NCBI GenBank assembly: GCA_032622095.1
Contig: CP136063.1
Location: 119,370,723-119,434,722, forward strand
Reading direction: 5' to 3'
Length of the DNA: 64,000 nucleotides
Source of the DNA: Siphonodentalium dalli
Taxonomy: Eukaryota > Mollusca > Scaphopoda > Gadilida > Siphonodentaliidae
Shown: one piece after another, positions 11,371 to 22,575 of the stretch
Position numbering within the stretch: position 1 is the stretch's first letter
How the letters are laid out: each line of letters opens with the position of its first letter
Made by a program: the position numbers and the translations under genes
Notes under the pieces: model-generated
Database searches by the model: none
What the model saw: only the letters and a program-made list of their open reading frames with translations
Told to the model about the DNA's origin: nothing

Positions 11371-12271
11371 ATTTAACTATATAAATCTGAGCCTTTCCAT
11401 GTCAACGTGCATTGATAGACCCTTGATGAAAACATTTAGCAAGGTACCCATTGGTGTCATCCCTCATTTCACCCAAACCCTTGGGTGTTTATTTCACACC
11501 ACTTTCTGGGATAACCTGTGTGTCGACTGAGAACATGCGTGCCAATTGAGGAGAACACGCGAAGGATTTGTGTAAATGTTAGCCCAAACGACATTTCGAA
11601 GTAACGACTGCTTTGTTGTTTATTTCGAGGAATAATACCGCATCATATGAATTCAGCCCAAATATATTGACAGGTGTCAAGGGTCTAACTCTATACTGAG
11701 CAATAAAAAACTAATATAATAAATACCGAGTATATTTAATTTTAACGCCAATGGGTCGTTTATGTGCGTTTAAGAGTGTATTTATGCTTAAAGCAAAGTG
11801 AAATAACGATCTTAAAATGAATTGGCCAGTATATTTTATTAGTTATCAGGGTTACCAGGGTCGTAGTTGCATAAATTACAATATATTTTTATGCTAAGAT
11901 AATTGCGTGGTAATTTGTTAGTTAATGGATTGATCGGTGATCATGTTAACACAAATCCCATATATGGACATTCCAAATATGGCAGGTGACTTGCGCATGC
12001 GCAAAACAGATACAATGGTCTAATTCGCGGAGGCGATGTGCATTTTAATTCTTTCATTACGACTGTTTTGGCGTCCTAATCTATTAAAATATTCTTCTAT
12101 ATCTTGGAAGGTGTTCTGGAAGGATTATTTCAATATGTGTATATCGGATTAACCTTCCAAAAAGATAGTTTGACGCCTGTATTTCTTGGCATGAATATTA
12201 ACGAGCGCTCGTCTGCAAGTAGGTCATCTGGATTCGGAATTGGCGTGTTTTTGTGAAAATGTCAAATTCAA

Positions 12272-12630
12272 TTTCTTCCATCTAAAACATAATTACGCGC
12301 TGGACTCGGTCATTTTAGGAACATATATGTATCACACGCACATACACCAAGTCTCAGCCTAAAAGTTTGAAAAATGACAGTTTTATCGACATAAATCTAT
12401 GTTAATGGTAAATTCCATGTTAAATTTTATCATTGAAAAAAATTCATTTCTTCCATCTAAAACATAATTGCGTGCTGTACTCTGTCATTTTACGAATATG
12501 TAGCTATCCCACCAACACACTCCAAGTCTCAGCTTAAAATGTTGAAAAATGACAGTTTTATCGACATAAATCAATTTTAATGCCAATAATGGCAAATGGA
12601 GAGTTAAATAAATTTTAGGCCAATTAGGGC
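12272..12630. repeat. Tandem duplication, ~175-bp period
   Basis: TTCTTCCATCTAAAACATAA at about 12275 recurs at about 12450, followed in both copies by matching CAAGTCTCAGC and AAAATGACAGTTTTATCGAC blocks. Confidence 0.85.
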
Positions 12631-12813
12631 CCTGCGAATGTTTTCTGACCTGTTCTATATTGGTCACTAGAGTTCATATTTGACCGGTTACACCTGATAA
12701 TTATGCGACAGTATAGTCGCGTTACTTTATAGGTCAACATTGGTCATTATCACCGGACAAATTTATTTTGGTCTATCGTATCAACCCCTATTTTCTCCCC
12801 CGCGTAGCCTGAC

Positions 12814-13150
12814 TACCGCTATTCTCAAAGTAATTGACCAGAAAAATGGGGTGATACCCCGGTCATGACCACGGTGATACCGGTAATAAACGGTAGCTGT
12901 ATCGAGGCGGTCATGGCAGTGGAATTACGGTATTGGGCGATGATACCGCGGTCTTTTAGCGGGCACCGCATTAAATTTTTTTAATACCGCAGTGATTTTC
13001 ATGGAACACTTTGAGGGGAGGTATTTACTCCCACATACGTTAACAAGCGGTATCAGTACCGCGGTATTGGAGGATACCGCGGTATAGTACCGCAGTATTA
13101 ACGGGGTGACACCACGTTGCTGGTGGTCAATTACTTTAAGTATAGCGGTA
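12814..13150. mobile_element. MITE with CCGCTAT termini and TA target duplication
   Basis: TA-CCGCTATTCTCAAAGTAA on the left is inverted on the right as TTACTTTAAGTATAGCGG-TA. The ~337-bp interior is full of ACCGCGGTAT-type short palindromes. The subterminal AAAGTAATTGACCA is identical to that of the CAGTAATG MITE family, although the outermost bases differ. No open reading frame of note. Confidence 0.8.
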
Positions 13151-13934
13151 AGTGTCAACATTGGTCATTATCGCTCCACTAATTTGTATCGTTTCATCGG
13201 TATGAATTCCATATCCAATTATCCACATATAACCAACCCAACCTCTAATCCCGGTCCAATTTATTTATTTCTTTCATCGGTATGTTCACGTAACGTAATA
13301 TTTTATCACGTGATATTTGTACTTATATGTCTATGGTATTACTATAGTATACTGTATACGTATATCAATTGCTATTCCTATCTATATAATCCTGGTGCCA
13401 TCTATAGAGATAGATAATTTCAGACTCGGTACAAACCACTTTTTCTCCGAGTCCATATAACCAATTTAACCCAACATCTTATAGATGACTATTCTGGCAC
13501 TATATAGAGATGTCAGACTAAGATTCTGACACCCCCCTATTTTATAGCCATGTTGCAACAGTAGAGTTCAGATGCATATTATGTCAACATCGGTCGTTAT
13601 CGCTCTACAAATTTATATCGGTTCAACCCTTAGTTCCCTGTATCGCCCACCCCTCCCTCAGTTTATTTTTTCAGTTGTATTATAGTCTCATTACGTACAC
13701 ATTTTATCTTTTCTAACTTTTGCTTCAACGCGTTGAGTTCCGCTGCAGACAATATAAAACTGACAACATTTTGAAATGTAAGCAGGCTTCAAACTCATCT
13801 TATCCAAGAAAAACTCTGGTTACATAAGAAATTTGTGTATAAGGTGTACGCGCATTTGTCGCGTTAAAAACAAAAGGTCCCAAGTCAAGGTCCAAATCCC
13901 CAACACACTGATGTGAGGTTTAACTCCATCTACA

Positions 13935-14067
13935 TACAGTAATGTCCAAAGTAATTGATCACTTAACCACAGCAAAATAATGGGTATTTTTTCATGATTT
14001 TAAATCCTGAAAAATTACCCATAATTCTGCTGTGGTTAAGTGGTCAATTACTTTGGGCATTACTGTA
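13935..14067. mobile_element. CAGTAATG-family MITE, copy 2
   Basis: TACAGTAATGTCCAAAG at the left and CTTTGGGCATTACTGTA at the right; near-perfect foldback of about 133 bp including the TA duplications. Confidence 0.85.
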
Positions 14068-14109
14068 ACCAATATAAGGATTTGAGGTGTAATAATAACT
14101 CAATCCTCA

Positions 14110-14234
14110 TACAGTAATGTCCAAAGTAATCGACCACAGCTGAATAATGGGTAATTTGTCAGGATTTTAAATGCTGAAAAATTACCAATAATTCTGATGT
14201 GGTTAAGTGGTCAATTACTTTGGGCATTACTGTA
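14110..14234. mobile_element. CAGTAATG-family MITE, copy 3
   Basis: Same ends as 13935-14067. A short internal deletion removes part of the left arm (ATCGACCACAGC in place of the full AATTGATCACTTAACCACAGC). Confidence 0.85.
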
Positions 14235-15456
14235 ACCAATATAAGGATGTGAGGTTTAATGAGAACTCCATCCACATAACTAATAAATATGTGTGAAAAT
14301 TAAACAAAAAAAAATAAATTCCATGATGGCGTCCAATATGGACTGCCTAATTCTGCTCCAAAACATGTTTATTGAATATATGGTTGTTTATTGGGGGAAA
14401 CTGATTATTTCAATGATATTTTCATTAACTGCATGGGATCCAAAACCCGACTTACGGGAGCTCGCTTCGTGCACGACTGTATCTTAAGCATATGTGCATA
14501 TTTAATGAGCCAACAATTGGAATCCAAATAGAGAAGATTGGCACGTCGACCCTGCGCATAGACATCATTGATGATCTCTATGGGAATCAAAATTGACATT
14601 TAATAGACAATTTCGATTAACCGCAATAACTTAAGGAATCTCTAATTATGATTAAGCCCAATGAGAATGCAATAAGACATTTCTTATTACCCTTAACCGC
14701 AATTACTTCCCATTGCACTTTAGCACAATTAATATCTCTCCCCCCCCCCAACAGCTTATCAATACCACTCAGGACAGTGGGTGTTTTTCCTCAATTAATT
14801 GAATTTCTTGTTAGTGACCATAAATCTATACCTTCGGTTTTGCCGAATAACCGAACAAATGTTGTCAACTGTTTCCACGTTTATTCTCACTTATACCGTG
14901 TTTATATCCGTTTTATCCTATTTGTTGTTGTGTATTGCATTACTTTGATAAAGTCTGCGCTTGTGTTATTCTCACAAAAGGTAATGCGTATTTACATTTC
15001 ACAATTCCGCCTTACAGTCTGCGAGTGCGACGGAAAAAATTTCCACATGTCCGAGCGCCATTGGCATTGATTCCTTAAATACGAGACTATTTAATCGAAT
15101 GAGGTCAAATATTCGCATATAACTTGACTCATATGTTATTCTGCACAATTCTGGCCAGTGCCGACTTTCATTTCGCATTACTTTCGTTTTTATCGAAATA
15201 TAACCGTTTTCTATGGAGATTCCCATGTAAATTTGTTCAACCAAAAAAATTCATAGTTTTGCCAATTTCAAGCTAGTTTAATACTTTATAGCATGGTCAG
15301 GGCATAATCTGGCCTATCGAGTGATGGTAGACGTTCCTTCAGTGTGCACAACAAATATTTGGTCCCAACGAAGCAGGCTAAAATCCTGAAATTTGTCAAT
15401 TGACTTTGAGTGTGAAGAAAATATTCATTTAAACTTCCAAAATTGGTTGAAATATG

Positions 15457-16180
15457 CTCAACAACATTCAGTTGAATGGTGACATTATTTATAGTCACCG
15501 ACTAACTTCCACGATGAATAAAATTTGTTTTTATTGATGACAATTATGTCGCGAGTCATAAAAATGTTAATTTTCTGAAGAAAAAAAATTCATTGTTTCG
15601 CCAATTTCAAGCTAGTATTGAGCATCGTCAGGCCATTACATATAATGATTAAGATTGCTAAAGAACTGAAATAATGAAATGGGAAACTTTTACTGACATC
15701 TGGTAAGGATTGAGGAGCAGATGCTAGAGGCCCCCACCCCCCACCCCCATGGAAGACGGAATACCACTTAACACAGAAGTTGGAATACGGAATACCATAT
15801 GGAATACATAAAAATATATGAAAACTTCATTTTTTGGAAGGTCGGCGTACGAATACCGGTATTTTTGGAATACCGAATACCTCCTAACAGAGGGGCCGGA
15901 AATACCGCGTACCTCATAACAGGGCATGGAATACGGCATACGAAAAAGGGGGGTGGGGGCCTCATGCTATGGAGCCTCCGAGCCTCCCAATATATTGTCT
16001 GCTCCACATCTCAATAGAATTCAACAACATTCAGTTGAATGGTGACATTATTTATAGTCACCGACTAACTTCCACGATGAATCAAATTTGTTTTTATTGG
16101 TGACAATTTATGTCGCGAATCATAAAAATGTAAATTTTCTGAAGAAAAAAAATTCATTGGTTTGCGAATTTCAAGCTAGT
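15457..16180. repeat. Split direct repeat around a G-rich element
   Basis: A ~165-bp block beginning TCAACAACATTCAGTTGAAT occurs at about 15459-15625 and again at about 16019-16180. Copy B has it once (52140-52260), so it was duplicated in copy A around 15626-16018. Confidence 0.75.
15727..15963. mobile_element. Non-autonomous DNA element with GAGGCCCCCACCCCCC inverted repeats
   Basis: A perfect 16-bp terminal inverted repeat at 15727-15742 and 15948-15963, with the 6-bp direct repeat ATGCTA flanking it at 15721-15726 and 15964-15969. The interior has many GGAATACCG-type motifs in both orientations and no credible protein. The class is not assigned: 6-bp duplications are known for IS3EU and Polinton-type elements, but nothing else supports either. 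Confidence 0.8.
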
Positions 16181-16374
16181 TTATAGCGAACATGGGAACC
16201 AAGGTACAATTTATGCCATTTAGGCACACTTCAGAGTGAAATCTGGGCTTATATTTCGGCGAGAATCCAAATCTAGATTCTCGCAAATTACCCTGGATTC
16301 TCATGAAAAAGTATATATGGATTCTCGCAAAATCAGATGAAATATATGCCCTAGTGGAAATATAGCAAATCGTT

Positions 16375-16855
16375 TAATGCTTTAGAATATTTTTTTTCGG
16401 AGATTTATAGATATGTTTAAAGACATATTATGGAATTTGTCGGGAGCGAGAAATTGATAAGTTAGTGCTCAGGCACTTTTCCAACGTGGGGAATGTTATC
16501 ATTCTACTAACATCACTGAAAATTTCCAAAAAGATCTACCACACCACTTCATATAGAACATCGTCTGAACTACTCCAAATTGTAAATATTTACATCTCGA
16601 TTCGGGGCGCAACTATCGGCTGTAATTAAACAAAAATCATTTTGCCATCGAGAGTCATTGCATTTAACTAATATATAAGAATGACGTTGTGTAACATCCA
16701 TTTGGATTAATATTCGTAACAAATAACTACTTTGAGAAAGATTATTCTTAATTTCTATTTATTTGATCACTCTGCCCGGTGTCTGCCGGAGTGTTTCACA
16801 TCACTTTAATCAAGGAAGACTGTTAAGAAAAACTGCATTTCAAGACCACCAAACA
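16375..16855 (-). repeat. Single copy of the ~485-bp unit (copy A)
   Basis: Reverse complement of each of the five tandem units at 49242-51655. Conserved blocks include TGCGCCCCGAATCGAGATGT and CAGAGTGATCAAATAGAAAT on the minus strand. No frame is conserved across copies. Confidence 0.85.
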
Positions 16856-16914
16856 ACTTTCCTTTTTAGGGCCACCACATCTTCCAAATATGTACTTCTT
16901 CCATTTTGCTATCA

Positions 16915-17100
16915 AAGACCGAAAAATGTCGTTAAACTAGAGATCCAAATACCCCCTAAGGGCCCCTCTATCTTGAGATATTAAAGACCGAAAAATGTCG
17001 TTAAACTATAAAGACCGAAAAATGTCGTTAAACTAGAGATCCAAATACCGCCTATATCTTGAGATATTATAAAGACCGAAAAATGTCATTAAACTATTAA
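16915..17100. repeat. Short tandem AAAGACCGAAAAATGTCGTT units
   Basis: Four to five copies, spaced irregularly with AGAGATCCAAATACC and TCTTGAGATATT blocks; another partial copy follows at 17405-17430. The same units on the opposite strand border the foldback at 47680-49180 in copy B. Confidence 0.85.
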
Positions 17101-17392
17101 TTGTTGTTGCTGTTGTTTATTAGGGTTTATCGTCATTCTAGCCGCTAGGCCACACACGACGTTGTCAATTTTACGGGTGGAGGAAAGACCACGCAGAGGC
17201 TCAATTTCACCGGGAAGTTGTTCCACTGCGTGTAGAAACCATGGACCCCCGGAAAGCAATTGACAAACTTGCCCAGATACACGATTCCGGTCACCCTCCC
17301 TATGGTGGGGTTAGAACCAGCTTCGTCAGCGCTGGACGGCCTGGGACGACGTAAACCACCTGGCACTCTACCGACTGGACCACCGGGGGCCC
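17101..17392 (-). mobile_element. tRNA-derived SINE
   Basis: Read on the minus strand, it begins with a tRNA-like head carrying an A-box-like TGGTCCAGTCGGTAGAGTG and a B box GGTTCTAACCC about 50 bp apart. A unique body of about 180 bp follows, then a tail of AACAACAGCAACAACAA type. The 7-bp direct repeat CTATTAA flanks it at 17094-17100 and 17393-17399, and the orthologous point in copy B lacks it. Any open frame here is incidental. The SINE superfamily was not determined. Confidence 0.8.
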
Positions 17393-17449
17393 CTATTAAA
17401 CTGTTAAAGACCGAAAATGTCGTTAAATTGTAAAGTTTGAGCTATTGCC

Positions 17450-18790
17450 ATGGCTTTGTCGTCCGTGTGTATGTGTGTACGTAAGGCGTCAACAATGCAG
17501 GCTACAGGTCGTACCTTTGGTCGGATCATTATGAAATTTGTCATAGCTGTTGACATCAACATTTAGACCAGATTATTAATTTTGGGATCATTCGGAAAAA
17601 AAACATGGCCGCCAGTGGCCATCTTGGATTTCAAAATTCAGTCCATTAGCACGGGCTACAGTTCGTAATGTTTGTCTGATCATCATGAAATTTGTCAAGA
17701 ATGTTAATAATGACATGTAGATGGGAACGAGTCCTTTTGGGGTCATTCGGCCAAAAAACATGGCCGCAGCAGCCATTTTGGATTTTAGTCTTTATATGAC
17801 TAAATCTTTAGCACGGGCTACAGGTCTTAACTTTAGTCTGATCATCATAAAATTTGTCATGGCTGTTAAAATTGGAATGTAGATGGGAACGAGTCATTTT
17901 GGGGTCATTCGGACAAAAAACATGGCCGCCAGTGGCCATCTTGGATTTCAAAATTTAATCCATTAGCACGGGCCACAGGTCGTACTGTTTGTCTGATCAT
18001 CATGAAATTTGTCATGGATGATAATATTGACATGTAGATGGGAACGAGTAATTTTGGGGTTATTCGGCCAAAAAACATGGCCGCCAGCAGCCATCTTGGA
18101 TTTTACTCTTTGTATGACTAAATTCTTTAGCACGGGCTACAGGTCGTACTTTCAATCTGATCATCATAAAAATTGTCAAGAATGTTAATAATGACATGCA
18201 GATGGGAACGAGTCATTTTGGGATGATTTGACCCAAAAACATGGCCGCCAGCAGCCATCTTGGATTTTACTCTTTGTATGACTAAATTCTTTAGCACGGG
18301 CTACAGGTCGTACTTTCAGTCTGATCATCATAAAATTTGTCAAGAATGTTAATAATGACATGTAGATGGGAACGAGTCATTTTGGGATCATTTGACCCAA
18401 AAACATGGCCGCCAGCAGCCATCTTGGATTTTAATCTTTGTATGACTAAATTCTTTATCACAGGCTACAGGTCGTACTTTTAGTCTGATCATCATAAAAT
18501 TTGTCAAGAATGTTAATAATGACATGTAGATGGGAACGAGTCATTTTGGGGTCATTCGGCCAAAAAACATGGCTGCCAGCAGCCATCTTGGATTTTACTC
18601 TTTGTATGACTAAATCATTTAGCACGGGCTACAGGTCGTACCTTTAGTCTGATCATCATGAATTTTTTCATGGCTGTTGAAATTGGAATGTAGATGAGAA
18701 TGAGTCATTTTGGGGACATTCCGACAAAAAAACATGGCTGCCAGCGGCCATCTTGGATTTCCAAATTCAATTCTAAATCTTTCCATTCAT
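17450..18790 (-). repeat. Eight-unit tandem array, 155-165-bp period
   Basis: ACATGGC(C/T)GC(C/A) recurs at about 17604, 17759, 17921, 18076, 18240, 18404, 18568 and 18733. Each copy is followed by AGCCATCTTGGATTT-like sequence and then by GCACGGGCTACAGGTCGTAC. Periods near 155 and 164 bp both occur. Copy B has a foldback element at the corresponding position instead. Confidence 0.9.
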
Positions 18791-19354
18791 TGCTCATCAC
18801 ACAAATTTAACTTCTTCTCAAAGTTGAGCTACAGTGTCATTGACACTTTCATTTGAGACATTAAAGAACGAAATATGTCGTTACACCATTAATGATCATT
18901 AATACATAATTTGTGTTTATGAAAGTCTGGTACAGACAGTTTGTTTCCAGTACATATTCATTGGAACGTAAACAATTATTCTCTGACAAATCATGTTAAT
19001 ATTGCCTTTCGTTACTGGTTTCCTTGACTCACATATCTCTCACTTCTTAATACTTATAATTAAAACAAATGTTCTGTGTTTTGTGTCACTTCTTAATAGC
19101 ATTCTGTATTCTGCTATTGAAAAGAAAAACAGTTGTAGTATACCTTAAAGGTATGAAGGCCTTGGTGGGTATCATGTGAACATATTTCCACCGCTACAAA
19201 CGAAATAATATTCAAATATAGACAGACTTTGTTAATATACAAATGAGAAATATCTCATAAACATTATGTTATAGTCGTAAATTTGCCGACTGTTATGTAA
19301 ACAAAGCATAAAAAAGTTACTTTCCTGGTGTTTCTTTATATTATGATGGTAAAC

Positions 19355-19408
19355 ATAAAGAGCGTTCTTTGTTGCTCAATTCCTTATTTGGAAATAATAA
19401 AGAGCGTT
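19355..19408. other. Two ATAAAGAGCGTT motifs
   Basis: Exact 12-mers at 19355-19366 and 19397-19408, conserved in copy B (inverted) at 47088-47099 and 47129-47140. Further copies occur inside the neighbouring THAP element. Confidence 0.7.
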
Positions 19409-20037
19409 TATACCATTTGTGTGTGATTAGCCAGTAGCATTATGCTGCCTTCTATAACACAATCAGACTCTTGTTTAGGTAAAATTTAGTAGGTCTTTAT
19501 GTAAGCATGATGTTTAAGGGATTACAGTGCTCATGAAACAACAAAACTCTATCGGAAAGCCACCCCTATTGTGATCACAATAATCCAAGTCCCATAAAAA
19601 TCGCGTAATAATTAAGCCGAGAAATAAATAAATAATACCGCCACCGGTTGTCGGCTATCTCCGTCGCAAAACCTCGCATGACGTCAAGCGAGGTAAACTA
19701 ATTAAAAACACGGAATCGGAGTTATTTGTGTCTACCTATATGACGATGGAAAATCCGGAATAGACATCAGCTCGTGAGCGTGATGGAATTACTGCGGGGC
19801 ATATCAATAGCATTGTGTACACATGGTTAATTGTCATCGCGCGGTGAGTTATATTCACTTGTGATTTGTCTTAAGCGCTGTTTGGAAAGTTATTGTTTTG
19901 ACAAAAAAACTATAGAAGGCCGATTGAGCGGGGTAGGTAACACTTTCGTGTCAAAAATAAAGCTTATAAAAACATGAGCAGGCATGTGAACTCTATTCGG
20001 GCGCGTGTTCACGATGTTGTTTTAATTTTCCGTATAT

Positions 20038-20256
20038 ATGCCCCGAGTGTCCCGTATTTACAATCATTCATTCGTAACATTGCCATATAAATGCAGTGTT
20101 TTCGGCTGTGGTCGGTCTAGTGACTCTCAGTTAGGTATAATGCTGTATTCATTTCCAAACGATTTTCGTTTACGTGCCATTTGGCGGGATTTCTGTGGGA
20201 AACCCGTTGCGCAATCATCAGAAACCGATTACATATACCAAATAAAGAGCGTTTAA
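20038..20256 (+). CDS. THAP zinc-finger N-terminal half (transposon-encoded, partial)
   Basis: A 72-codon frame. C19 and C24 form the C-x4-C pair, F39-P40 sits 20 residues after C19, and W49 sits 30 residues after C19. This is the spacing of the first half of a THAP DNA-binding domain. The second zinc pair (C-x2-H) and the closing proline motif are missing, so the frame is either one exon or truncated. THAP domains bind DNA site-specifically and are found at the N-terminus of P-type and Kolobok transposases as well as in host regulators. Its position inside the TTAA-flanked insertion points to a transposase remnant. The frame ends within an ATAAAGAGCGTT motif (20242-20253). Confidence 0.6.
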   Translation: MPRVSRIYNHSFVTLPYKCSVFGCGRSSDSQLGIMLYSFPNDFRLRAIWRDFCGKPVAQSSETDYIYQIKSV

Positions 20257-21048
20257 TTTGACAAGTCAGTCATGGTTACGAATACATACAATTGCAGTTA
20301 AAGTGGAGAGTATGTTGAATACATCACGATAACAACTATTCTTAGTCGATTCCCCATTTCCTTCACCATGGCTCCATAAAGAGCGTTCCATGTTAAGAGT
20401 TTTCCTAATATGGTACGAATAAAAAGAGTTTAATAAAGCGGAAATTGCTATGACTTGGAAGGATATATAAAGCATGCATATCGGAAGTTCGTGTACATGT
20501 ATTGACCTGTATTGGTGTAATCAGTAAAACAAATCACGATGACAACTGTTCTAAGTCGAGTCCCTTTACCTTGACACAATAAAGAGCGTTCACTATTACG
20601 ATATATTGCGAATAAAGAGCACTTGAATATGTGATTCCATATTAAACCGGATTATTATCCCTCCTTCAAAAAGTGTTATATATATATGATTGGATGTTTA
20701 TAACCCTATTGTTATGCGTAATTGCCACATAGAGGTCGATTTATGACCTGGATATTCAATAGACCGCATCGCTAGAGTGCTAATTTAATAGGTCAATAAC
20801 GATGCATAGATGTAGTGAATTTCCATCAGTGACAGTCGGCTAGATTGTTTTGGGGTGGGGGAAGCAATATTCCGAAATATATATAAACACCATATTGCCC
20901 AAATAATTACATGATTCATAACCAAGGAAAAATGAACATATCATATTGGTAATGAATGACTTGATTATAATTGATTAAATCCGACAGCAATAAACCAATT
21001 GTGTGTTGTTTTACCACGTTACGATAATTAAAACGAAACGCTCTTTAT
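20242..21048. other. Cluster of ATAAAGAGCG(TT) motifs
   Basis: Forward copies at 20242-20253, 20376-20387 and 20579-20590, a shorter one at 20612-20620, and an inverted one (AACGCTCTTTAT) at 21037-21048. A 12-mer repeated this often within 0.8 kb is not expected by chance. The function is unknown; a transposase binding site is one guess. Confidence 0.7.
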
Positions 21049-22575
21049 TGACACACGACTAATGGCATCTGGAAATTGGAATGTTTACGAGATGATAATT
21101 GCCTAATAACTGTGCAAGTCTTCGCGTATATATGCAATCTTGATATGCATATATAATATAACTTGGACTATTCCGGTAACGAAAAATATATATAAACACG
21201 AGCACCCGTTTATATAGATAAATGCGCGCAAAACTGAATAATATACGGGCATGGCTTTATAGTAACAACACATCGCGATACATATAATAATAGTAATAAT
21301 AACACGATAAAGATCGACATTTAATTACGAGAAAGGCGATGTTTCGGCGAAGTTTTGCATTCGCAGTGTGATAACGCGACAATCGTCAAAGGCCGCGATC
21401 GACTGCATGCAAACTTAAAATACCGCCGTCGCGTATCTATGCGTTGTCAATGAGTTACCACGTGATCGATCACGTGCTATGCTTCTGTTTACATGTGACA
21501 ATCACGTGATCGGGCTGATGATCACGTGACTTCGTCTACAACAAAATCTTCGGCTAACTTCGGAATTTTTTTGAATCGTTATAAAAATAACGATTGGCGG
21601 CCGAATATTAGATTATATGCGCCCAATGGACATTTTATATATATATTATCGGTATATTGAAAGAAAATAATATTGTTTTTTTCAGGACCGTATTCCTTTA
21701 AGGGATAGTGATCGTATATTTGAACCAAAATGTATGCGTTTTAATATTGATCTGTTTACGGTGTTTGGAACAAATATTTTCGACAACTAAACCCTCTCGT
21801 CCCTTTTATATAATTAATATAACATCCCTCATCCAATAATCTCCAAATTGCATATCTAATTTCAATCCTAGTTACACGTCACACCGCCCCTCATCATTTG
21901 CCAATTGTACACCCTTTTTTGCTGCTTCTGTTGCAACTGCTCAATTTCTTTAAAAATTATTGAAAAAATGGTCCTCCGGCCTGCGACATTTACCTCCGAT
22001 TTAGTTTTTTCGATCATCGGTCCACACCAAAATTGAGCACACGTCCCTATATAATATACCTATTTAAACCGAGTATACACGGTGGTGTAATAGAAGAACC
22101 ATTAATTTAACCGTAACCGTAGCATATTTCCACGTATACGTGTACGTTTTCACGACAAATCCCCGCTGATCTGTTATTAATGAATCAAACAATTAACATG
22201 TCAACACACTCTGGCCCGCCAATGCTACAGTGTATAAACGTAACGGGGCAAATATGCATATTATATTGACAGCTAACGAGAACATTCATCACCAATAATC
22301 TGCTCACCCCTTTCAGTCGATACGATAGAAACTAAACGATTTGTTACTTCTAATTACCCGTACTTAATTACACTACTTGCGTGTTAATAAAGTACGACAC
22401 CCCCCCCCCAATCACAACTAAAGGTGAAACATGGGATTTAGAACATTAATATTCACTCTTACACAGTTCCACATTCAAGGTGTGTCTTGTGTAATCGTAT
22501 GTCAGTTGTAACGTTGTGAAACCGCAACCGAACTGAATTATTCTATTGCTAAATAGTTCATGGGTGACCTGATGC

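Larger units (their letters stand above)
13914..14279. repeat. Tandemly repeated MITE-plus-flank unit (~175 bp)
   Basis: GATGTGAGGTTTAA..CTCCATC-type flank sequence precedes, separates and follows two CAGTAATG MITEs (13935-14067 and 14110-14234). The flanks at about 13910, 14070 and 14240 are near-identical, so one MITE insertion together with its neighbourhood was duplicated, rather than two independent insertions. Confidence 0.75.
19518..21697 (+). mobile_element. Kolobok-like DNA transposon insertion (TTAA target)
   Basis: A 2180-bp segment present in copy A but absent from copy B, flanked by TTAA (19514-19517 and 21698-21701; the wider match is TTTAAGGGA on both sides). Imperfect inverted ends: GGGATTACAGTGCTCATGAA on the left, and AGGAATACGGTCCTGAA as the complement of the right. 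It encodes the N-terminal half of a THAP domain. A TTAA target and a THAP domain together are known from the Kolobok superfamily, so the assignment is an inference. The rest of the transposase was not found, so this copy looks non-autonomous. Confidence 0.6.
11450..22574 (-). mobile_element. Large non-coding repeat, copy A (with nested insertions)
   Basis: Reverse complement of 46108-53400 in collinear blocks: 21706-22574 with 46108-46985, 18860-19513 with 46986-47650, 16185-16990 with 49140-51860, about 14880-15590 with 52130-52830, and 11450-12005 with 52850-53390. The shared terminus reads CAAGAAAACTAAGATGCATG on the minus strand at 22574. Copy A carries a SINE, MITEs, a ~160-bp array and a THAP element that copy B lacks. 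No transposase or reverse transcriptase is encoded by the shared part, and terminal repeats or target duplications were not identified. It may be a defective mobile element or a segmental duplication. Confidence 0.7.

Noticed and set aside
15286-15498. A 70-codon frame also present at 52218-52430, suggesting a conserved small protein of the large repeat
   Set aside because: The peptides agree at both ends but not in the middle, where single-base indels shift the frame and shift it back. The DNA is conserved, not the protein.
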